From Cristatella mucedo (Eukaryota; Bryozoa; Phylactolaemata; Cristatellidae), in the NCBI GenBank assembly GCA_009760855.2, contig WPIO01000157.1, forward strand, positions 62,001-126,000: a stretch of DNA of 64,000 bases, given 5' to 3'. The position numbers and the translations under genes are program-made. Of this stretch, positions 1 through 10,457 are shown piece by piece; within the stretch, counting starts at the first letter, position 1, and each line of letters opens with the position of its first letter. Under the pieces are notes generated by a model, which was not told where the DNA came from, did not search any database, and saw only the letters and a program-made list of their open reading frames with translations.

Positions 1-430
1 TTGTAGAGGCCAGCAGACCAGCAAACAGCGATTTGCAGAGGTCAAGACTGGACTTTACAAAGGCACGGAGTGCATTATGCCTGCCCTAGCAATCCCGACT
101 TTTAGCAGCGTTGTTTTGCTGACAGAAGGCAGTCTAAAATTTAGATCGGATATGGTCGTCTAATAAAAGGTTACTTTGGAACAAGATGCCTATTTTTTCT
201 TGCAGATGCAACTGGAGATAGGCTAGCAGAACCAATTTGAGCGTCATCCTTTCCAGTTTCTAAATCACATTTGGTGACCTGTAACTAGAAAGTTAGTTTT
301 ATCGTCATTGAATTTAAGAAAGTTTCCAGGCTTCCATGTGGGGATGCCAGAAAATACATGCAGCAGGTCTAGTAGTTTTCCCTGATTGAGTGATTAGTTT
401 GAGGATAAGGTCACTGCTTGTCTCCTTGAA
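1..430 (-). mobile_element. LINE family A fragment (RT downstream part), runs off the window edge
   Basis: Read on the minus strand, this matches the LINE A copies at 37.3-37.7 kb and 58.5-58.9 kb in the same order of blocks. These blocks encode the part of the reverse transcriptase just after the YADD box, including the region giving 'DDKTNLL' and the 'CNSLLAGL' block in better copies. It is heavily mutated with no open frame. The right limit near 430 is approximate; the remainder to about 596 has no recognisable content. Confidence 0.7.
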
Positions 431-639
431 TGTAGACATGGACATACTGCACGGAAATTAATTATGGAAGCCATGTGGGTTTGTTAGTGAGCGACAGGAT
501 TCCAAAAAAAGATGCTGCTACCTTAAGGAAGAAGTCTCTTTTGGAATTCCTAATGTTGTCTTAAATCACCACGATCGATCTCCCCAATGAACTTCTGTGA
601 ATCTCTCTAACTTAGTGGTAATCATGCCTGTCATAACTC

Positions 640-1484
640 TAGTGGCGAGACTTGACATTTGTCTTTGGAATCCTCACCCAAAGTGCAATAAACCCATAGT
701 AATAAGCGACATTATTTCTGAAAAAGGTCATGACCTGCTCGCCTTAACTGAAACTTGGCTAAAATCGGTTAAAAATATAATAATAATATAATTCATTTAA
801 ATAGCGCCCCAAGAGAACTTAATCTCTATTCAGACACTTCACATATGCCTTGGGCTCGAGCCCACGACCTCAGTCAGACCTTGGTCGGGGCGAGCCCCTT
901 AACCGCTAGACCAAACAAGCTCGGCAGCTGCCCGACAATTAAAGACTCAACCTCGACTACTTTATTCTTCTTTCGCATCCATACATCAATAAAAACTGGA
1001 GGTAGATTCGCTATTATCACACACTCGAACTTCAACTTCGAGTCGTTTGCACTACCCTCGAAGCAGTCTTTAGAATCTATTGTCTTTATTTCACCCGGCA
1101 ACATGCTACCAATGATGGCACTAGTCTATCGCTCACCAGGTTCCAAGTGCTTTATCTCAGATTTCTTTGATCACATTCCGATTCTGAGTGCAAGCAATCG
1201 ATCTCTTCTCAATCTGAGTGATCTCACCATACATTTTGCTAACTTATCTGACGCCTTCAGCACTGCATTTTGTGCACTGACTGACTCATTGTCTTTTGTG
1301 GCTCATGCCCATGGCCCTACTCACACCAAGGGTCACACACTCGACCAAATTTTCGTGTACAATAGCACTTTATCATCACCAATTATTACAAAATATTCTG
1401 CTTATCTGACCGCATGCATCTCTCATTTAGTCTACATTGTGTGCCCTCCTCCTTCATCCGCTAACATCACCAGTGAATTGTGAG
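640..1484 (+). pseudogene. LINE A endonuclease domain, broken by SINE1
   Basis: The first part contains 'LLALTETWL', the conserved block near the start of LINE exonuclease-endonuclease-phosphatase domains. After the SINE, translation resumes with 'GGRFAIITHSNF' and 'LVYRSPGS', and ends with 'THTKGHTLDQIF', which corresponds to the terminal 'RGHTLDLIF'-type block of L2/CR1 endonucleases. In an active element this domain nicks target DNA to prime reverse transcription. The stretch between the first block and the YRSP block is short, and blocks expected around the catalytic centre are not readable, so the domain is probably deleted as well as interrupted. Assignment rests on motif reading only. 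Confidence 0.75.
777..925 (-). mobile_element. SINE1 (tRNA-derived, LINE A-type 3' tail) inserted in LINE A
   Basis: Read on the minus strand it has a tRNA-like head with a box A-like element (TTTGGTCTAGCGGTTAAGG) and a box B-like element (GTGGGCTCGAGCCC). These are followed by the hairpin tail (about 'AGAGATTAAGTTCTCT' flanked by GCGCC-type arms) and an ATTATATTATTATTA end. It matches the copies at 52.4, 60.4 and 61.2 kb. It interrupts the endonuclease frame of LINE A. A short A/T-rich direct repeat (TTAAA) flanks it, too simple to call a secure target duplication. Confidence 0.85.
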
Positions 1485-2001
1485 ACTAAAAGAGCCTTGG
1501 CATCGATGCTGTCAGTTCGCAAATATCTTCTTCGTCCCTGCTGCTGCCCATTTCCCTTCCGACCTCTTTTCATTGGTAGATTGCTACAACATAACACTAG
1601 CTGACTTGCTTGACGAGTTTGCACTCCCGACTAAGTGGACTGTGCAATCTCGCCCAAAAGGCTTATGGTTTACCACGAACATTCAACTAGCGAGGTCTAC
1701 TAAGCGCACGCTTGAAAAAGCATGCAAAAGATCAAGACTCACTGTCCATCGACAGGAATATGAGGACTACTATAGATCGCACACATCGACCCTAGCAAAA
1801 GCCCAGTCTAGCTTCAATAAAAAATTGTTGAATCACAGATGCGTAATCCAAAAATGCTAATGTCGACATCCAGCCATGTCCTTAACCGCTCACAAGTTAG
1901 CTTCTTACCTGGAGATTCCTGCTGTGATCTAGATGATCGTTTCTCTAGCTTCTTTGTCAGCAGCATAGACAAGATCAGGGAGTCCACCCCTAAGATGGCA
2001 G
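1480..2001 (+). pseudogene. LINE A linker region between endonuclease and RT
   Basis: This encodes a basic, Lys/Arg-rich stretch ('RSTKRTLEKACKRSR', 'YRSHTSTLAKAQ') followed by 'DDRFSSFFVSSIDKIRES'. The same order occurs in the minus-strand copy at 40.55-40.81 kb ('ADRFSRFFVLKIDKIREF'). In L2/CR1 elements this linker joins the endonuclease to the RT. The frame shifts near 1840 and is cut at 2001 by the inverted-repeat element. Confidence 0.7.
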
Positions 2002-2763
2002 GGGGTTCGGAATTTCCCCCCCCCCCGGACATTCCCCACCCCGGACATTCCCCCGGACATTCCCCACCCCGGACATCCCCCCCCCCGGACATTCCCCACC
2101 CCGGACATTTCCCCCACCCCGGGCATTCCCCCACTAGAGTAGGACATTTCCCCCCTGGGGTAAGGCATTTTCTCTCCTCCCGTATAAAAATGCTATGATA
2201 TCAACTGTCTTGTATACATGTCTTTAAAAAAATATATTATATATAACATATTCCAATATTGTATTCATTAGAAATGAGGTCGCTGCGGCCCTGCTTTTCG
2301 GCAGACCACCAAGTGCAAGGTCAAAGCTCTGCCCAGGGCGGCCAGCAGCAGACGCTCTCGGCAGCAGCCGCTAGCGTGTTGCAGTATCCTCGGCCGACAC
2401 TGCCGCCGCTGCCGCCACTGCCGCCCCTTCCGACATCGGCACCATCGGCTACTGCCTTTTTAAACCTCACCGGCGCCGCCGCCGCCGCCGCGCTGGCCGT
2501 ACCACCTCCGTCGGTCGCGTTGTCGAGTAGCCGCTTATACTGAGTTGATTTTATTTCAATAGAGCGTGAGATTTTGTTATCATGTATACATTTATAGATA
2601 TATTTTTTTACATATATATCGGTATTCTTACTTATACATTCATCAACGTAGGGGGAAATGTCCTACCCATGGGAGGGGGAATGTCCGAAGAGGAGAAATA
2701 TCCAAGGGTCCACCAGGAGGAAATATCCGGGGGAAGGTCCGGGTGGGGGAATGTCCAACAACC
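2002..2763. mobile_element. Non-autonomous inverted-repeat DNA element with GGGGGAATGTCC subterminal repeats
   Basis: The left arm (about 2002-2165) is packed with CCCCGGACATTCCCC-type units; the right arm (about 2648-2763) carries the complementary GGGGGAATGTCC units, so the two ends form a long imperfect inverted repeat. Flanks are GATGGCAG at 1994-2001 and GGTGGCAG at 2764-2771, an 8-bp target duplication with one mismatch. The uninterrupted LINE A sequence at 40.62-40.68 kb confirms the empty site: there GATGGCAG is followed directly by the linker sequence that resumes here after 2771. No transposase is encoded. Superfamily is not assigned; the 8-bp duplication would suit hAT or P. Confidence 0.8.
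2272..2545 (+). other. GC/CpG-rich coding-like segment carried inside the inverted-repeat element
   Basis: An open frame of about 90 residues is rich in Gln, Pro and Ala: it contains 'GGQQQTLSAAAASVLQ', repeats of 'LPPLPP' and an Ala run ('GAAAAAALAVPPP'). Base composition changes abruptly from A/T-rich flanks to CpG-rich DNA and back. A T-rich stretch ending in TTCATTAG lies just before it, resembling a splice acceptor. Low-complexity Ala/Pro/Gln composition is common in animal transcription regulators, so this may be a host exon fragment picked up by the transposon. No specific parent gene is recognised. Confidence 0.45.
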
Positions 2764-2771
2764 GGTGGCAG

Positions 2772-3640
2772 AATCCCCCCTGGAATGCTATCCCTCAATT
2801 CCATGCAGCACCTCAACGTCTACATTCAAGGAGGTCACAGGTGAACTCGTCCTGAAGTTCATATCCAAATCAAAGAAGACAGCTAGTCCTTTGGACCCTA
2901 TTCTCACTGTCCAGCTTCTACGATGCATTGATCTGCTGCCATGCGTAACTAACATCGAACATATGTCATTAGTATCAGGTCATGTCCCAGCACCTTTTAA
3001 AAAGGCTGTAGTCAGACCAGTACTCAAGAAAAAACAGTAGGCCAAGAGAACTTGAGCAGCTACCACTCAGTCTCTCTTCTACTGTTCCTATTAAAGACAC
3101 TGGAATAAGTCGTAGCAAACCAGCTGAACTTATATATTGAAACTTTAAACCTTGCTAGTAAGATCCAGTCCGGTTTAAGAGCTAATCACTCCTCGGAGTC
3201 AGCATTGCTTCGAGTGCATTACGACCTACTTATAAATTTAGGCTTGGGTAGAGTGTCTCTGCTTGTTTCACCGGATCTTTCGGCAGCTGTTGATGCTATC
3301 CTATCGATTACCAAGTCCTTCTTGAGGGCCTCTCATCTCGACTGGGCATGACTGGCACTGCATTGCAATGGTTCAGGTCCTATCTCAGTGGCAGACTAGA
3401 GGGTATTTATATAAATGAACAAAGATCTCCTGAAGAACCTCTGAAATATGGATTACCTCAGGGCTTTATGCTTGGTCCCGATATTTTTACGTTATATACT
3501 CTCCTTCTTGCCGATGTGATTGCCAGGCACAATATAGCATTCCATCTATTCTGTGATACCTACCAGCCCTTGAGCACGTCGCATTCTCTCAACTCCCTTG
3601 CTGCATTTATGGATGACATAGGCACATAGATTAAAGCAAA
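2772..3640 (+). pseudogene. LINE A reverse transcriptase, degenerate
   Basis: Readable blocks are 'STFKEVTGELVLKFISKSKKT', 'SGHVPAPFKKAVVRPVLKK', then after frame changes the 'ANHS' region, 'GMTGTALQWFRSYLSGR' and 'YGLPQGFMLGPDIF'. These are successive finger and palm blocks of an L2/CR1 RT. The catalytic YADD block is lost: the aligned position reads 'HLFCDT' with a deletion, so the copy cannot be active. Frame shifts occur near 3040 and 3300. Confidence 0.85.
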
Positions 3641-4620
3641 CTTTCTTAAAGTGAATTATGCTAAAACTGACGTACTAGAAATGAGAAAACCAAATGTGAT
3701 TCAGTAAGGGAAAGTTTAACGCTCAAAATCGGCTCAGCCAGCATATCTCCTGTTGAATCTGCACAAAATCTAGGTGTCATGTTCAAAAGTGACCTTCCAT
3801 TAGACAAATATATCAGCTCCACAGTCAAGTCTGCCTACTTTCAGCTACATGACATTGCAGAAATTCGGGTTTCCAGTCTAAAATTCGTTTAGACAGGGAT
3901 ATAACATTTAGATTTGCCCATGCATTTGTAAAATTCCGTATTGATTTATGTAACTCACTGCTTGCTGGTCTACCGGCTTGTGCGATCGAGTACTTACAGC
4001 TGGTCCAAAACTCTGCAGCTAGGCTTGTCTCTCGTGAGCTTCGCAGATGTCACATGTCACCACTTCTCGGCTGACCTGCACTCTGCACTAGCTCTCGCAA
4101 CGCATCGACTTCAAGGTCATTAATTTTTAGGTCCCTTCATTCTTTGGCTCCAGCCTACCTATCAGATCTACTCTCCCACTATTCTAAGACTTGTACTACC
4201 CGCTTTTTGGAATCTGTTTATCTGTACCTCGTACAAACCTGAAATTCTTTGGCGACCGCAACTTTAAATCGTATCATCGCACAGCCTGGAATTCACTTTC
4301 AACTTGAGTTAAGAAATCTCCTGACTTGACATAGTTTAAAATGTAACTAAAAACGCATTTATTGCAGTATTTAGTGGGTCCCTGTGATTAGACCTTTACG
4401 TGCTTATGCGTGCTGACACTGTGCATGCTGTCATCAACCATACTTGCATGCTGACCCTGTGCATGTCACTGCTAACCAAGTTATTCTTGCTGTTTATCGA
4501 GCATGGTACTACAAGCCATTCGATCGTGCTTCCTTTACAGCCCATGCAAAGTGTCTAGAAAGAGATTGAGTCCTCTGGGGGCTGTATCAACTTTATCATT
4601 ATTATTATTATATTTTTGCC
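3640..4620 (+). pseudogene. LINE A RT C-terminal part, 3' UTR, hairpin and TTA tail
   Basis: This covers the segment after the RT palm, including the 'CNSLLAGLPACAI..LQLVQNS' block near 3950-4020 and the 'FHSLAPAYLS' block near 4140. The 3' UTR follows, with two near-copies of a GCATGCTGACMCTGTGCATG motif. The end has the family hairpin (around 4545-4590) and TTATTATTA. No continuous frame remains. Confidence 0.8.
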
Positions 4621-4639
4621 GTGTATAGTTAACATAATA

Positions 4640-6215
4640 AATACGGCACTAGCCTCAAATCATGTACCGGAGACTTTAAAAAGGCTGTAGTCAGTACAAT
4701 TCTCAAGAAAGCAGCACTAGACCGAGAGAACTTGAGCAACTCACACCCATTCTCTCGTCTACCTTCCTATCAAAGTCAATAGAACTAGTCGTGGCAGATC
4801 AGCTGAACTCATATATTAAAATTTCAAACCTAGCTTAGTAAGTTCCAGTCTGGTTTTAGAGCTAATCACTCCACAGAGTCAGCATTGCTTAGGGTGTATA
4901 AGGACCTTCTTAGAAATGCAAACTTAGGTCGACTCTCTAAGTTTGCTTTGCTCGATCTTTCGGCAGCTTTTAATATTATCGATCACCAAGTCCGTGAGCG
5001 CCTCTCATCTCGCCATGAAATCACTGGCGTTGCATTACTATTGTTCATGTCCTGTCTCAGTGCAACTTAGTCCTATCGATCGCAGAATCCTTTGCGATCG
5101 CGTCTCATTTCGACTGGCCATCGCTGGCACTGCCCTAGTATTGGTAAAGTCATATTTTAGTAGGAGACCCCAAAGTATTGATGTGAACGGATATAAATCA
5201 TCCTAGGAAAACTGAGGTATGGGTCCATCGGGGTTCTGCGCTTGGTTCAGTTCATTTCAGGGTAAATACTCTCTTTTGAAACGATTCGGTTGTCCGGCGC
5301 AGTCTAGGCTTTCATTTCTATGCAGATAAAACTCGGCGTAGCTCCGCTTTGATCCTTCCAGTCCTCAATCAGGTTACATTCATTCAGCCTCTTTGGTGCA
5401 TGTATTGATGACATCAGGTCATAATTGAAGCAAACTTTCTAAAATTGAATGATGATAAAACGAACTTACTAGTTATGAGTAAACAAAGTGTGATTCAGAA
5501 ATTAGAAAACGTAAAAATCAAAATCAGTTCTGGCAGCGTAGATGCTGTTAAATCTGGGACGACTACATCAGTGCACAGTGGAGTCTACCTACTTTCAGCC
5601 ATATAACGTGTCTACAATTCGGGCTTGTTTAGACTGGGATGCCACATCTAAATTTGCTCATGCATTTTGACATCTAGTTTTGACATCTGTAACTCAATCA
5701 CTCCTTGCTGGTCTATCGGCCTTTCCAATAAGGCTCTTAAAGTTGGTGAATATCTGTCAGGCAAGGCGTGTCTGTAGCGAGTGTTGAAAATGCCACACCA
5801 CACCACTTCTTGCCGACTTTTACATGCTTCCAGTCAAGCAGCGCATCGAATTTAACATTCTGTCACTCACCGTTGGGTCCCCTCATTCTTTAGCTCCAGA
5901 CTACCTTTCGGATGTACTTCCCCACCTATCTAAGCAACATACCATCCGCTTTTCTGAATCTAATCGTTTACGAACACCTCGAAAAAAACCTCAAATCTTT
6001 AGAGACCGTGCCTTCGGTTCGTGTGCTCCCAAATCCTGGAACTCACTTCTGACCGATGTCACGATATCTCCGGAATTGACGACATTTAAAAAGAAACTGA
6101 AACCGAATGCATTTATCACAGCATTTCCTGGTTCCACGTAATTCGCCCTTTGTTTGCTAATGTGTGCTCACGCTGTGCCACTAGCCATATTTGCATGCTG
6201 ACCCAGTGCATGTCA
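4640..6215 (+). mobile_element. LINE family A copy, 5'-truncated and missing its tail
   Basis: It begins at the RT block corresponding to 'SDHVPAPFKKAVV' (broken here) and continues through the RT, the C-terminal region ('HSLAPDYLSDVLPHLSKQH', 'RDRAFGSCAPKSWNSLLTDV') and into the 3' UTR, where the GCATGCTGACCC motif is present but the hairpin and TTA tail are absent. Around 4980-5160 the block 'tatcgatcac...cactggc' occurs twice in diverged form, which suggests joining of two different copies. Only the last 105 codons (5824-6141) stay open. Confidence 0.8.
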
Positions 6216-7884
6216 TCTCGCAGCTGCTAAGACGTGTATAGATACCCTAGGCACTGCGCATGCACTCTCTGTAACGGAGTCGGCAGTTCCTGGGAAAACA
6301 AGTGAGCAGACAGCGTTGGTGCTGGCCGACGCTGAAGCCGAAAGGTGAGGGAGCCGAGAGTCTCGTTACCGACGAGACAATCGGCCAATCGGAGGTGGCA
6401 GCTTTCTGCGGCCGCCTTGGCCACAGGTGAGACGCCTGGTGAGACAGTTGAGCGATCGTGCAGGTGATCTTGCACAGGCAGAGGAAGCGACTTCGATCGT
6501 GCAGCTTCGGCGAGTCAGTACTGCGCACGGCTGACCCCTTAACTGCAGTCCGAACGCCTTCTGGAGGCTGTGGCCAGGTAGACCCAAGCCAAGCATCGAA
6601 GTTCGCATGCGAATGAGAAAGAAGAGCCGCAGCATCGGCTCACTTGACCGCAAGAAGAGTTCTGAGCGGCCGGCTTCTGGCTCCCGCTGACCTGAGCCGC
6701 CTGAGCGTTCTCTCCTGGCAGTCAGCCAGTGGGGCTCCTCGCTGCTTTTTATGCTTATTTTTTATTATTATTTTTTTTTATTATTTATTTATTTATTATA
6801 TTATTATTCATTTTTTATGCTTTTTATGCTTTTTACTTGCCATTATGCCATAGTTGGCTTTTATTCGTCATCATTGAACCTGCCCTGACATAGGTCATCG
6901 GGGCACTGAGGCTTCCCAGCTGAAAGAAGTCCGACCGGCAAGGTTACGAGGAAGAAAGCCAGGAAAATATTTTAGTCAGTCAAGAAATGCCTACCGAGTG
7001 AACATTCACCACTAGGACGCATGGGTAAGCCAGTCCCTGCAAGTGTGTATGACCCACAGGTTGCTTTGCTATGAGTGCGACCTGGCACACACCTTTCTAT
7101 GGACCTGGAATATGGCAGACGACCTGAGCCCGCCCGCATGCCCTCTCCAATTCAGTTCCCTGGCCGAGAATCGGTCCGGACGAATTCCCAACCAGTCAGG
7201 CACTTACGAGAAGCTAATTAAATCAAATGGCATTCAATCGAGCCAGTTGCTAACAGCAGGTGAGAACATTTGACGACGAGTGCTGTCTTTCGTCGGCTGC
7301 CAGGCTATGCAGTGACGAATGAACAGGGACACCGGCTATTTTTGAAGAGCAAAAATCCATCTACTATTATTGAGTATTCGGAATCGGCACTGCCCCGCGA
7401 AGAAGTATAATACTATCTATGTACTTCACATAAGCTGGGGAAAAATGGGTGGCCTTGTCAGTGACCATGACCTGCACAATAGAAGCTAGCGCTAGAGCAT
7501 AAAGGACACTCGAATGACTGTTAGCAAATGGTAACGGGAACACTTGGATTTCCAGAGCTAGCTTTGAAAATCACTAATTCAGAGGATAAATGACCAGCAC
7601 AAGAAAGCCGGTAGAGTGTCAAGCTCGTTCACCCAATCAGTCTCATCTCAGTCCTTCTACGGTCTGGCTGAAATTAGTGGTACACGCTCAACCAGAACCG
7701 TCGAGGCGGTCCAATAAGGACGGCAGACCTATGAAGACCGATTAAGCTGATCATTATTCAAACGCATGGGCGAGGTTGGTAAAAACTTATAGAAGGCCAG
7801 AACCAATCAATCAACCTATCTCAGGCGCCTGAAAGAGCCTTCTCTAATTGCCGTAATGGCACACTAGGAATAAGGCGTTGCTTG
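6216..7884. other. Unassigned DNA, locally GC-rich then A/T-rich
   Basis: From 6240 to 6740 the sequence is moderately GC-rich with only short overlapping open frames. From 6745 to 6845 it is a T/A-rich run. From 6850 to 7884 no repeat copy, protein motif or RNA gene was recognised. Confidence 0.4.
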
Positions 7885-8100
7885 ACCTTGAGCTGACACT
7901 GTGCATGCTACCACTAACCACACTTGCATGCTGACCCTGTGCATGTCACCCCTAACCATGTTATTCATGTTGTTTATCAAGCACGACTCTCACCATTCAA
8001 TCGCGTTTCCCTTTGCAGCAAATGTAAAGTGCTTAGGAAGAGATTGAGCTCACAGAGGGTGCTTTATCAAGTGTATTATTATTAATATTATTATTAGCTT
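7885..8100 (+). mobile_element. LINE family A 3' end fragment
   Basis: It starts in the 3' UTR (GCATGCT and TGACCCTGTGCATG motifs). It then has the hairpin, slightly changed ('AAGTGCTTAGGAAGAGATTG' and a GGGTGCTTT arm), and ends in TTATTATTAATATTATTATTA. There is no coding part, a typical result of early 5' truncation. Confidence 0.85.
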
Positions 8101-8139
8101 CGTAGCCTTCAGCAGCCCAGCCAGGCAAATTTGATGAAT

Positions 8140-8570
8140 AGCCTGCAGAGTGCTTAACCTTAAGAGGCTCTCGAAATCGACCGAGAACCCTCATTCAAAA
8201 CTTGCAATTTCGGCGTACAAACTTGACATTGTCGTTGAGTTGATCCGTCAAGTGTACTTGCCTCTTCCTTTCACCAATACTTCTTTTGGATGACAGTTGG
8301 TAGTCAAACCAGAAATTGGATAAGTATCGAGTCTCCCTTAGCTAAGCAAACTTAAGACGAATGGGTGGCCAAGTATTCCTTGATCTAATAAAATGATTAT
8401 TGCTTCCCGAAATTCCACGACGAGCTTTCTGTACTCGTCCTCACGCTGCTCGGACCCTTTCACACTGGGCTAGGTCGGCAGTTAGAAGAAATTCGGAGGC
8501 TACAAAGAGGTTACAAACCTCTCGAGCTTTAAGACTGCTGCAAGGCAATGGCATAGGCTATGCACCTAGT
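8140..8570 (+). repeat. Dispersed repeat family C, copy 1 (internally deleted)
   Basis: Ordered blocks (a CTCTCGAAATCG block, TTCCTTTCACCAATACTTC, a CTTCCCGAAATTC block and a GGTCGGCAGTTAGAAG block) match the copy at 63.26-63.75 kb in the same order and orientation. A segment of about 170 bp present in the 63-kb copy is missing here and is found instead at 11.2-11.4 kb. No coding capacity or known family is recognised. Confidence 0.6.
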
Positions 8571-8759
8571 GAATTAAGAAGCACACGCTGAGCCTGCTGT
8601 ATCCATCATAGATCATTCCCGTCGATATCAGGCAAACACGATACTACAATATTTGAAAAGTAGTTCACATCATGGAGCCTCCTACAGGCTTTAGCTGGCT
8701 TGGAAAGCAGACAGTGATTTAGCAGCGGTATTTCTTTTAATTCTGAAAAGTGATATGAT

Positions 8760-9009
8760 GCGTACCATACTTACAGCCAGGCGTACCTTTCGTGAGCTTC
8801 ACTGTTGCCAGATTACACCACTCCTCCCTATTTGCACCTTCTCACCATTAAGCAGCACCTAGATGTCAAAGTTTTTTCTCTATAATTTAGGTCTCTTACT
8901 CTCTGCAGGTTTCTCTCTTTCTTTTTAGGTCTCTCTCACTTTTAGCTCTCTTGCTTTGGTCTACCTGTCAAAATGACTCCTCAATGAGGCTATGCATCGG
9001 ATCACTTTT

Positions 9010-9044
<35 letters not shown>

Positions 9045-9435
9045 GCCTGTCAGTCTGTCTGTCAGTCTGTCTCTCTCTCTCTCTCCGCGTCTTTCTCTGT
9101 CTCTGTCTCTGTCTCTTCTGTCTCAAGTCGTTGAGTAGTGCCTCGAGCCAAACTCAACTGGTAAGAAACTGTGCCATCTGTTTTATATTTGGAAAGCTTG
9201 AAGCAAATTTCCGACCAATGTCATTACATTACTTTACTTGATAAAGTTTAAAGTAAAGCTACAACCTGTTACTCACAGAATTTGCTGGGTCCATGTGAGT
9301 TTTCTTTTGTGTTTGTGTTGGGGCTGAGAATATACATTTATCACTAACCATATTTGCTTTCTATCTTTTTTAGGATATATAAAGTGCCTTGGCATAAATT
9401 TATTTCTCTGAGAGTGCAATACAAATCTTAATATG
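8760..9435 (+). mobile_element. LINE family A 3' part containing a TGTC microsatellite
   Basis: The left part corresponds to the LINE A C-terminal region (CTTACAGCC, TTTCGTGAGCTTCA, TTAAGCAGCACC blocks). The right part (9240-9435) corresponds to the 3' UTR and a worn hairpin. Between them, at about 9010-9125, is a TGTC/TC repeat tract. No open frame survives. Confidence 0.65.
9011..9122. repeat. (TGTC)n then (TC)n microsatellite
   Basis: About ten TGTC units with a few changes, grading into TC-rich repeats. The flanking T/C-rich LINE A sequence at 8900-8945 suggests local expansion from LINE sequence. Confidence 0.95.
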
Positions 9436-10417
9436 CTTATAATTATTGCAAACACTTGCCCCAGAGACAAAGAGAGACTTGCTGCTCTTCGGAGGATTGT
9501 GTTGGATTATTTTCCTCATCAAACTTCTTGAAACTACCATTCAGCGTTTTTCTTCTCTTAAAAAGAAATTTTGAAGTGTCAGGCACACAAAGAAAATCTC
9601 TGCGAAGTTAGTGAAAGTCAACACTGCTACAAAAACCGGGTATCTTAGTGCAGTTAGGTAAGAAAGTTTCGTCTAGAATTGCCTCTGCATCAGATGCCGT
9701 TGCTGGTAAGGGTGGCTGTCCATCCCCTCTCGATACAGAATATGTGCTGCAGACTTCCGGATGCTATTTTTGCAGATATATTTGCAACCTTGAGAGAAAA
9801 ATTCGAAAGGTAAACGAAGTTCCCGACTCTTACAAACTCTAAAAATCTTCAGCATCTTTCTAAATTTTGCTTGAGCGAGGTAAGCTGATACAGAGTCATG
9901 CTTCTGAAGGAGAAAGATGGTGTGGGAGTAAGGTCGCACCAGTGGTTTGCTGCACGATCAGGAGGAAATGCAGTTCCTGACAGTCCGATCGATAACTGCA
10001 GTTGCCATAGTTGTAAATAATTGCTACCTTGATTGGGCTGGCGTTTGATTTCCTGTCCAGGAGGTTTTGAACATACTTCTGAAAAGCTTAACGTGCTTAA
10101 AAAACGTCGCGATGCAAGCTCTCTTTCAAGACCACAAAAAATGTATGCCACTAACTCAGGAAGGACTTGCTTGGGGCAAAAGCTCAGAAAGACCGAAGCG
10201 CAAGCAGTGGAGCTGCTGAGAAAGAAACGACTTCGATGATGACAAATTATGAGATTATCATATGCTTTCAATCTTTGTGCAGCCGCCGGTCACCTATTGA
10301 ATAAAAGACCTATCAGTGTCACTTGGTTTATTTATGACTGTTGGAGACGCTTGCGTTTACCTGATTACCTGAAAATCCTGGCTGCTTCCCTACTTGCACC
10401 CACACAATCTCAATACA

Positions 10418-10457
<40 letters not shown>

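Larger units (their letters stand above)
597..4620 (+). mobile_element. LINE family A (L2/CR1 clade), longest copy, with two internal insertions
   Basis: This copy runs in order through an apurinic-type endonuclease region (about 600-1480), a linker, a reverse transcriptase (about 2830-3640), a C-terminal region and a 3' UTR. It ends in the conserved hairpin and a TTA-type tail at about 4550-4615. It is interrupted by a SINE1 copy on the minus strand (777-925) and by an inverted-repeat element (2002-2763). Both insertions are recognised because the coding path resumes on the other side and because the minus-strand copy at 40.55-40.85 kb shows the uninterrupted linker. Many stops and frameshifts make it a dead copy. 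The true 5' end is not identified; 597 is where recognisable coding begins. Confidence 0.85.

Noticed and set aside
845-1483. 212-codon frame as one intact protein from its first Met
   Set aside because: Its first about 27 codons are antisense SINE1 sequence; only the part after about 926 is LINE endonuclease.
2004-2165. CRISPR-like array of CCCCGGACATTCC units
   Set aside because: Units are adjacent or irregularly spaced with no unique spacers, and they pair with inverted copies at the other end of the element, so they are transposon ends in an animal genome.
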